Of a DNA stretch of 10,912 nucleotides, positions 6,159 through 10,912 are shown piece by piece. Source of the DNA: Syntrophaceae bacterium UBA1163 (lineage in GTDB: Bacteria > Desulfobacterota > BSN033 > UBA1163); NCBI GenBank assembly GCA_002311635.1, contig DBZJ01000094.1, positions 21,423 to 32,334 of the forward strand. The letters are read 5' to 3'. Made by a program: the position numbers and the translations under genes. The notes beneath the pieces were generated by a model that did no database searches, was not told the DNA's origin, and saw nothing but the letters and a program-made list of their open reading frames with translations. The first letter of the stretch is position 1. The number at the start of each line of letters is the position of its first letter.

Positions 6159-6193
6159 ATTTTAACAAGAAGGGACGACGATGTCAAACGTTT
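6159..6193 (-). promoter_or_regulatory. Strong sigma70-like promoter of the Phd/RelE-type module
   Basis: On the minus strand TTGACA (6182-6187), then 17 nt, then TAAAAT (6159-6164, five of six matches to TATAAT), about 40 bases before the antitoxin ATG. An 8-bp palindrome AAACGTTT (6186-6193) touches the -35 and could be an operator for the Phd-type antitoxin. The promoter is the best-matched in the window; the operator role is inferred. Confidence 0.75.
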
Positions 6194-6233
6194 CGTTAAA
6201 ATGGTGTCTCCCGGGGTGAAAATTAGTTCTTTT

Positions 6234-6335
6234 GTGCGCCCGGCAGCGCACACCACCGGCGAGCCCTGTACCTAGTCCCGCGTCTCGCGGGGTACAGGGC
6301 AAGCCCTGAACCTTACATGGTACAGGGCAGTCAGG
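6234..6335. repeat. Hairpin-rich repeat, second design, copy C
   Basis: Aligns without gaps to 10553-10654 (102 bases, eight differences by eye). Order: hairpin GTGCGC (6234-6239) with 6246-6251, loop 6 nt; then GCCCTGTACC (6263-6272) with 6291-6300, enclosing an inner CCGCG/CGCGG stem (6278-6282 with 6286-6290); then GCCCTGAACC (6303-6312) with GGTACAGGGC (6319-6328) around the loop TTACAT, one A/A mismatch. The last hairpin with its TTACAT loop is the same module as at 80-105 and 997-1022. It lies in the 414-base gene-free gap between the Phd gene and the 3' end of the UPF0182 gene. Confidence 0.85.
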
Positions 6336-6374
6336 TGCCTTGCTCTTTACTCTTACCTTTACTCATTCATTGAG

Positions 6375-6427
6375 TGACTCTCGACGTTACCACTTGCCTG
6401 ATCAGTCAGTCACTTATTGACTCAGCG
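6375..6427. repeat. 53-bp block repeated at 10731-10783
   Basis: TGACTCTCGAC...TTACCACTTGCCTGATCA... matches 10731-10783 over 53 bases with seven differences. Like its partner it follows a second-design hairpin repeat, but at a different distance: 39 bases after copy C, 76 after copy D. It is preceded here by a small hairpin ACTCA-TTCAT-TGAGT (6361-6375). No coding sense is apparent. Confidence 0.7.
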
Positions 6428-6428
6428 C

Positions 6429-6463
6429 CCGAAATACCGCCCCACTTTTTTAGGGATGACACC
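6429..6463. repeat. Dispersed CCAACTTTTTTAGGGATGACACC motif, variant copy
   Basis: CCGAAATACCGCCCCACTTT followed by TTTAGGGATGACACC. It matches the second half of the motif at 1041-1060, 5297-5318 and 10011-10034. It lies about 70 bases beyond the 3' end of the UPF0182 gene. The rest of the gap to 6534 shows a second GCCTGACCCCG (6481-6491) and no clear terminator. Confidence 0.6.
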
Positions 6464-6534
6464 AAATCTCAATTTCTCAAGCCTGACCCCGCAGCCCCAC
6501 GTGCCCATACTGCTGATTTTTCGAGAATAATAGG

Positions 6535-9237
6535 CTACTTGGTTCTTTCAGGGGGTTGGCCCAAAAGCGTTTTTAACTTCTCCATAGCCTTTCCGAAGTC
6601 TTCCCATCTTCCCTGTCGAATCGCCTGCTCAGCTTCTTTGAGATCCTCCCTTGCCCGGTTCAGCTGTTCGCTCTGAATGGGGGCAGAGACTTTCCCTGCC
6701 TCAGGTTGAGCGGTACCGAAAACGGCCTGAAGGGCTTGATCAAGAGTGGGCTCCATGACCACTTTGTTCCCGGATACAATAATGACCCGCTTGAGCTGCG
6801 GGATGTTTGTGCCTTCCGCCGTCAGGTACACAGGCTCGCAGTAAAGAAAGGAGCTATCGATGGGGATAATAATCAAGTTGCCACGGATGACCCGGGAGCC
6901 TTTCTGATCCCAAAGGGACAGCTGCCCGGAGATCATAGTGTTCTGATCGATCATCGCCTCGATCTGCATGGGGCCCAGAATCAGCCGCTCCTTTGGGAGT
7001 TGATAAAGGAGCATTTTCCCGTATTCAGGAAAATCGCAATCGGCAGCCATCCAGGCGATCATGTTGTCTCTGCTCTGAGGCGTAAAAGGACTCATCAGAA
7101 GATACATCAGCTCTTTCTGGCCGGGAAGCCGCATCAGGATATAATAGGGGATCATCGGGATGGTATTGCCGGCATATTTCTCCTGTGCAAAGCTCCAAAG
7201 ATCTTCTCGGTTGTAGAAGACCTGAGGATCCGTCATGTGATAGGTCCTGTACATGTCGGCTTGAATCGTGAAAAGGTCCTCAGGGTATCTCAGATGCCTT
7301 TTTAAATCCTGCGATAACTCCCCCAATTCCCTGAAGACCCCCGGAAACGCCTTGCGGTAAACGCCGAGGACCGGGTCGTCCGGGTCCATTACATAAAATC
7401 GAACGGAGCCTTCGTAAACATCCACAATCACCTTCACGGAGTTTCGGATATAATTCAGGCCAATCCCCAGGGATCTTGATTGGGGTTTTGAGTAGGGAAA
7501 ATGGTCGGAGGTCGTGTAGGCATCCTGAATCCAGTAGAGCTTCCCTTCGCTCAGGACGAGGTAAGGATCTCTGTCCAGTAGTAAAAAAGGGGCGATTCTC
7601 CCAACCCGTTCCTGGACACTTCTCCAAATCTGGATACGACTCTCAGGGCCGAGATAAGAGGTGAGCAGTATATTGACGTCTGAGAAATTCCATGCAAAAA
7701 GAAGTCTTTTCCAGTAGCTGTCCAGGGGAATGCCTCCCTTCCCCTGATAGCTGGTATAGATATTTTCACTCCCCTTCGGATAGTCAAATTCTTTCATCTT
7801 GGTCGCGACGATCCGATAACCCGGGGCCTTTTCGCCGAAGTAGATGGCAGGCCGTTCAACATTCAGGCCGTACTTGGAGACGGGCGGGATATTTTCGATA
7901 ATATACTGGGGGAATCCTCCTTCGGCAATCTTCGAGACGAAGTTCATGACGAGACCATAGCCGTGGGTATATTGAAGACGCTCATTGACCCACGTCCTGG
8001 CCTGTTCGGGAAGCTCGGGCGCCAACTCCCGGGCGGAGAGCTCCACCTGATGATAGCCGTCCTCCGTATGGTAACGGTCAACGTCAACCTCATTGAATCG
8101 ATAATAGAGACGCATCTCCTGAGTTTGCCGATAGGTCTGCAGCAGTGGCCGCCAATCCCAGAGGCGGATATTCTGAACGGTCTCCTGGTGGTCAGAGACC
8201 TGCCCGGGGGTGAGCTCCGATAACCCGGGGTACGTTTTCACTTCTATTTTGTCGAGTTGGAAGGCCTTGCGCGTAAAATCGATATTATGCTTGAGATAAG
8301 CGGTCTCCAATTTCAGCTCGCTGGGTTCCACCTCGAACTTTTGCACGACACCGGGGACCAGGATGATAACCAAAAAATAGAGAACGAAATAGCTTCCAAT
8401 GCCAATGAGGATCGACCAGAACCGCCGTTTCAGGAAGTTTAAAAGAACCCAAATACCTAAGGCAATCGACGCAAAAAGCATGACCCAGAGACTGATCCTC
8501 GTGACGTTATAAGCCGTATATCCCACTCCGTAGACAACGCCAAGGGTGGAGTAGAGGAGCTCAAAACGATCCAGATAATAACCCCACACCCAGTTTCCAA
8601 TGAAGAGAAGAAATAGGATAGCCACATGCCCCAGGGGTGCCCAATTTCTCCTTTGGGGAGAATTTACCCCGAACCGAAGCATGCCAAAGGATAGGTATCC
8701 GATAGTGATGAGCAAAAATGTGGTGAAGGTCAGACCTGTCAAGCCGTTCTGGATCATCTCATAAAAGGGAAGTCTGAACACATAGAATCCGACATCCGCA
8801 CCAAAGATGGGATCGGAGAATCCGAAAGTCCCCCCCCAGCGGAAGCGCAGATAAGTGTCCCATTCAGAATAGTAGATAAGACCAAAAATGAGTGCCGGAA
8901 CACATGAGAGGATGGCGGTAATGAATTTTCCGGTCTTTGCTGTGATCTCCCCGGCATTCTCAATGACCAGCACATCTTGTCTCCCAACGCTCTTCAGCCC
9001 GGCCCTCACGAGCAGACGCAGATTGCCCCAGAAATAGAGGAATACTAAGATAAAAGCCAGACCGAACCATCCCAGCCTAATGAACAGCAGCTGCCAGAAG
9101 ATGTTTTCATACCCTAATTCCCCCATCCAGAGCCATTCCACCAGCCTGCCCGTAATGAGGGATAGAAAAATCAGAACGAGAACCACCGCGGCGAGAACGT
9201 ACCAAAAAATCCTTCTTCCTATTGCGAGCCTTTTCAT
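6535..9237 (-). CDS. UPF0182-family membrane protein with a large extracytoplasmic domain
   Basis: A 900-residue protein of normal length for UPF0182 (COG1615). The N-terminal third has seven predicted membrane segments, near residues 10-30, 46-70, 104-124, 163-185, 202-221, 247-269 and 273-297. Residues ~300-830 are a soluble domain, probably outside the membrane, with family-type stretches such as HNIDFTRKAFQLD, TYTTSDHFPYS-like QDAYTTSDHFPYS and YILMRLPGQKELMYLLMSPF. The end (~845-890) is a charged helical, possibly coiled-coil tail (QLNRAREDLKEAEQAIRQG). The family has no established function. The ATG at 9237 has GGAGAG six bases upstream. It appears to be transcribed alone, with a leader containing a small hairpin. 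No frameshift or stop interrupts it. Confidence 0.93.
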   Translation of the reverse strand: MKRLAIGRRIFWYVLAAVVLVLIFLSLITGRLVEWLWMGELGYENIFWQLLFIRLGWFGLAFILVFLYFWGNLRLLVRAGLKSVGRQDVLVIENAGEITAKTGKFITAILSCVPALIFGLIYYSEWDTYLRFRWGGTFGFSDPIFGADVGFYVFRLPFYEMIQNGLTGLTFTTFLLITIGYLSFGMLRFGVNSPQRRNWAPLGHVAILFLLFIGNWVWGYYLDRFELLYSTLGVVYGVGYTAYNVTRISLWVMLFASIALGIWVLLNFLKRRFWSILIGIGSYFVLYFLVIILVPGVVQKFEVEPSELKLETAYLKHNIDFTRKAFQLDKIEVKTYPGLSELTPGQVSDHQETVQNIRLWDWRPLLQTYRQTQEMRLYYRFNEVDVDRYHTEDGYHQVELSARELAPELPEQARTWVNERLQYTHGYGLVMNFVSKIAEGGFPQYIIENIPPVSKYGLNVERPAIYFGEKAPGYRIVATKMKEFDYPKGSENIYTSYQGKGGIPLDSYWKRLLFAWNFSDVNILLTSYLGPESRIQIWRSVQERVGRIAPFLLLDRDPYLVLSEGKLYWIQDAYTTSDHFPYSKPQSRSLGIGLNYIRNSVKVIVDVYEGSVRFYVMDPDDPVLGVYRKAFPGVFRELGELSQDLKRHLRYPEDLFTIQADMYRTYHMTDPQVFYNREDLWSFAQEKYAGNTIPMIPYYILMRLPGQKELMYLLMSPFTPQSRDNMIAWMAADCDFPEYGKMLLYQLPKERLILGPMQIEAMIDQNTMISGQLSLWDQKGSRVIRGNLIIIPIDSSFLYCEPVYLTAEGTNIPQLKRVIIVSGNKVVMEPTLDQALQAVFGTAQPEAGKVSAPIQSEQLNRAREDLKEAEQAIRQGRWEDFGKAMEKLKTLLGQPPERTK

Positions 9238-9292
9238 TCGGATCTCTCCTCTCTATCTTAATCTGGGGTTCCTCTCACCCATCCTTATAGAA

Positions 9293-9357
9293 CCATCCGG
9301 CCAGCGAGCCGGGGCGATGGATGGATGCTCTATGCGCAATGCTCCATTGCTCTTTTT
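9293..9357. other. Two small stem-loops upstream of the UPF0182 gene
   Basis: CCGGC (9297-9301) pairs with GCCGG (9308-9312) around a 6-nt loop, extended by CCAT (9293-9296) with ATGG (9317-9320). Separately GCAATG (9336-9341) pairs with CATTGC (9345-9350) around CTC and is followed by TCTTTTT on the plus strand. The second looks terminator-like for plus-strand transcription, but no plus-strand gene precedes it. Either could lie in the mRNA leader of the minus-strand gene. Confidence 0.4.
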
Positions 9358-9362
9358 AGTTT

Positions 9363-9426
9363 AAATTCCGCAATCCGAAGCCTGCATTCTGGAATCGGTA
9401 CGGGCAACTTTTTGATGGAGGACACC
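9363..9426. repeat. Dispersed CCGCAAT / GGCAACTTTTT...GGACACC motif
   Basis: AATTCCGCAATCCGAAG (9364-9380) followed by GGGCAACTTTTTGATGGAGG (9402-9421) and ACACC. Same order of parts as at 106-146, 1023-1063, 5201-5318 and 9995-10035. It lies between the UPF0182 gene and the 3' end of the third toxin gene. Confidence 0.55.
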
Positions 9427-9457
9427 GCATGCTCTGCATCTCGAAAGGGTATCGATG

Positions 9458-9679
9458 TTATCTCCGGTATACTTCACGGCGATGTCGCACTCGCATGATC
9501 CTCACGGCCCTTGTCTTCTCATCAATCTCGTAAAGGACACGGTAGTCTCCAACTCTAATTCGCCAATCGGTCTTTGAGCCGGTAAGCTTGCGACAACCTG
9601 AAGGTCTTGGGTTTTCAGCTAACGCCCTAATCTGGGGAATAATCCGTTGGAAGGTGGTGGGGGAGTAGACTTCATACAC
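9458..9679 (-). CDS. RelE/ParE-superfamily toxin, apparently short at the N-terminus
   Basis: A 73-residue member of the RelE/StbE group. The second half is typical: IRALAENPRPSGCRKLTGS, WRIRVGDYRVLYEIDE and a closing VRIMRVRHRREVYR, including the conserved arginines of the sheet. Related proteins are usually about 85-90 residues, with roughly ten more residues forming the first helix between the opening strand and the FQRIIPQI helix. Here MYEV runs almost directly into SPTTFQRII, suggesting a small in-frame deletion and possibly a weakened or inactive toxin. The start is GTG at 9679, overlapping the end of the antitoxin gene by 8 nt (antitoxin ends AGT GTA TGA; toxin starts GTG TAT GAA). The deletion is inferred from remembered homologues, not from an alignment. 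Confidence 0.75.
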   Translation of the reverse strand: MYEVYSPTTFQRIIPQIRALAENPRPSGCRKLTGSKTDWRIRVGDYRVLYEIDEKTRAVRIMRVRHRREVYRR

Positions 9680-9881
9680 TTGGATGATACTCCTTCAAAA
9701 AGTCCTCGAGCTTTCTGAACTTAAGAGGTCTCTTCCTCATCTCTTTGAGCAAATTCAAATCCTCAAGGTCCTCCAGACGCTCTAACATTTGTCGATATTC
9801 ATCGATATCAAGAATGACCGCAGAGGGTTTACCCTCTTTCAGGACAATCTCAGGAGCTTTCCTTTTAGCCTTACCTTTCAT
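9672..9881 (-). CDS. Phd/RelB-type antitoxin
   Basis: A 69-residue antitoxin. After a basic start (MKGKAKRKAP), EIVLKEGKPSAVILDIDEYRQMLERLEDLEDL is the DNA-binding and dimerising part seen in Phd/YefM and RelB-like antitoxins. The helical tail (LLKEMRKRPLKFRKLEDFLKEY) should wrap the toxin. It is the promoter-proximal gene of the pair and its stop overlaps the toxin start by 8 nt, so translation is probably coupled. The ATG at 9881 has AGGGGGT seven bases upstream. A promoter with a palindrome over the -10 lies just upstream. Assignment to Phd rather than RelB is not firm. Confidence 0.8.
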   Translation of the reverse strand: MKGKAKRKAPEIVLKEGKPSAVILDIDEYRQMLERLEDLEDLNLLKEMRKRPLKFRKLEDFLKEYHPSV

Positions 9882-9910
9882 ATGTTAACCCCCTATTCGC
9901 TTAGCACTAC

Positions 9911-9943
9911 ACTATAGTACATCTATTCTTGTTAAATTGTAAA
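9911..9943 (-). promoter_or_regulatory. Promoter and candidate operator of the third toxin-antitoxin pair
   Basis: Minus strand TTTACA (9938-9943, five of six matches to TTGACA), 18 nt, then TACTAT (9914-9919, four of six matches to TATAAT). The perfect 8-bp palindrome ACTATAGT (9911-9918) covers the -10, a plausible site for antitoxin autorepression. The promoter is moderate in quality and the operator role is inferred. Confidence 0.5.
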
Positions 9944-9994
9944 GCCTATTCCACATCTCCAGAATGAAAAAACCTTCTATTGTCTTTGGCTTCA

Positions 9995-10035
9995 GATTCC
10001 GCAATTGGACGCCCAACTTTTTATGGATGACACCC
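9995..10035. repeat. Dispersed CCGCAATTGG / CCCAACTTTTTATGGATGACACC motif
   Basis: GATTCCGCAATTGG (9995-10008) followed by GCCCAACTTTTTATGGATGA (10011-10030) and CACCC. It is the cleanest compact copy of the family. In this copy and at 1033-1052, TTGG and CCAA could pair just before a T-run, but a 4-bp stem is too short to call a terminator. It sits between the antitoxin promoter and the 3' end of the 2TM gene. Confidence 0.6.
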
Positions 10036-10108
10036 ATGAATAGTGTAGATACTCAGCGCATGAAAAGTGCGAATTTTCGGCAACGCCCCCTTGGCTTTGA
10101 GAGGAACC

Positions 10109-10384
10109 TTAACGGTTTTCTCTTTTTATCTCTTTTTCAATCATCCTATCCCTGATTTCCTTAAATTTTCTGCCGGAGAAAATGAAGGTAGCCATCCCGT
10201 GGAAGAATAACCCAATTCCCCATCCCATAACGGGCCAGATAAACCAGAGATAGTGAGGAGAGGTGAGGAGGTTAATGATGATGAGCAGAACATTCACACC
10301 AACATAGACAGATAGATGGATGTAAAATCCAATCTTTGCCTCTACCCGTTTCCTTGCCCTTTGGTAGGTCTCATCTTTTTCCAT
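10109..10384 (-). CDS. 2TM-domain protein
   Basis: A 91-residue membrane protein matching the 2TM pattern: a charged N-terminus with helix MEKDETYQRARKRVEAKIGF, a first membrane helix ~20-41 (YIHLSVYVGVNVLLIIINLL), a short turn with SPHYLWFIWPVMGWG, a second membrane helix ~45-69 and a charged C-terminal helix (KFKEIRDRMIEKEIKREN). Such domains are found alone or attached to histidine kinases and transcription regulators; the free-standing form has no assigned role. The ATG at 10384 has GGAGAG upstream. No neighbour suggests a pathway. Confidence 0.85.
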   Translation of the reverse strand: MEKDETYQRARKRVEAKIGFYIHLSVYVGVNVLLIIINLLTSPHYLWFIWPVMGWGIGLFFHGMATFIFSGRKFKEIRDRMIEKEIKRENR

Positions 10385-10465
10385 AAGTCTCTCCTTTCTA
10401 AACCAGGTGTGTGACGCCCCGACCTGCTTCTATGACCGATCGGCTTTTTTATGGAGGGCAACCTT

Positions 10466-10488
10466 CCTAAGACTAATCTCTTCTTAGG
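10466..10488. other. Stem-loop upstream of the 2TM gene
   Basis: CCTAAGA (10466-10472) pairs perfectly with TCTTAGG (10482-10488) around a 9-nt loop, about 80 bases upstream of the 2TM start. It has no T-run. It could lie in the 2TM leader or be part of another repeat. Function unknown. Confidence 0.4.
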
Positions 10489-10552
10489 AGTTGACTGAAT
10501 AATGGAAGCACTTCAAATCGTGCTTCCCGGAGAGGTTATTGCGTTTCGTATT

Positions 10553-10654
10553 GTGCGCTTGACAGCGCACGCCACCGGCAGGCCCTGAACCTAGTCCCGC
10601 GTCTCGCGGGATACAGGGCAAGCCCTGAACCTTACATGGTACAGGGCAGTCAGG
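10553..10654. repeat. Hairpin-rich repeat, second design, copy D
   Basis: Ungapped match to 6234-6335. Hairpins: GTGCGC (10553-10558) with 10565-10570; GCCCTGAACC (10582-10591) with GATACAGGGC (10610-10619), two mismatches, enclosing the TCCCGCG/CGCGGG inner stem; and GCCCTGAACC (10622-10631) with GGTACAGGGC (10638-10647) around TTACAT. Differences from copy C cluster in the first loop and at stem ends. It lies in the 528-base gene-free right end of the window (10385-10912). Confidence 0.85.
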
Positions 10655-10710
10655 CACGATAGTCTTGCTTTGAGCTTTACGCCATGCGCTTTGCGCTCTG
10701 CGTGTATTTG

Positions 10711-10783
10711 AAAATGGCCAATTTTTTTAATGACTCTCGACTTTACCACTTGCCTGATCACTCAATCGCTTGTTGACCCAACG
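10711..10783. repeat. GGCCAATTTTTTTAATGAC motif joined to the 53-bp block
   Basis: AAAATGGCCAATTTTTTTAA (10711-10730) resembles the dispersed GGCCAACTTTTTTA motif and runs straight into the second copy of the 53-bp block (10731-10783, partner at 6375-6427). The 16-mer shared with 3242-3257 lies just upstream at 10667-10682. From 10784 to the window end I see AT-rich sequence with no gene or clear signal. Confidence 0.6.
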
Positions 10784-10912
10784 AGCCTGTAGAAAAAGTC
10801 GGTTTTTTAAAAACGCTTCTTCTGCTGGATCAAATATAGGAAATTATTTTTTGTCATCAAAAGTTTTTACAATCCTTACTGTAATGTTCCTGTTCCCATG
10901 ATCGTTTTCCTA

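Noticed and set aside
9336..9357. Rho-independent terminator on the plus strand
   Set aside because: A short stem with a T-run is present, but no plus-strand gene lies upstream for thousands of bases, so it is kept only as a stem-loop.

Overview
The window is a chromosomal stretch from an environmental, probably Gram-negative bacterium. A Desulfobacterota (former Deltaproteobacteria) or similar lineage is my best guess. It rests on the UPF0182 protein, the small zinc-ribbon protein, good Shine-Dalgarno and sigma70-like promoter sequences, and a palindromic repeat that I recall from deltaproteobacterial genomes. No rRNA, tRNA or marker gene is present to prove it. Ten of the eleven protein genes lie on the minus strand; the exception is the 60-residue zinc-ribbon gene.

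Layout from left to right: a PIN toxin / AbrB-type antitoxin operon (169-812) sits between two direct copies of a hairpin-rich repeat (1-146 and 918-1063). Next come a lone plus-strand zinc-ribbon gene (1295-1477), a HEAT-THUMP-methyltransferase fusion (1575-3116), a Sir2 deacylase (3346-4143) and a short-chain dehydrogenase/reductase (4287-5066). A Phd/RelE-type toxin-antitoxin pair follows (5358-6120), whose two genes have been pushed apart by a 173-bp palindromic element flanked by a 6-bp direct repeat. After a second kind of hairpin repeat come a 900-residue UPF0182 membrane protein (6535-9237), a third toxin-antitoxin pair whose toxin looks N-terminally shortened (9458-9881), and a small 2TM protein (10109-10384). 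The right end (10385-10912) has no gene but carries another copy of the second hairpin repeat.

The housekeeping-like genes (RNA methyltransferase, sirtuin, dehydrogenase, UPF0182, 2TM) are separate transcription units with no obvious shared pathway. The accessory part is three unrelated toxin-antitoxin modules within about 10 kb, embedded in at least four families of dispersed intergenic repeats.

The most unusual signal is the structure of the hairpin repeats. They are built from 8-base half-sites (consensus CCYGAACY and its complement) in alternating orientation, separated by 6-base spacers, giving a 14-base step that is kept in four separate copies of two different designs. I see no sequence-only evidence for a new multi-gene system. 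The repeat architecture and its association with toxin-antitoxin loci are the features most worth following up.
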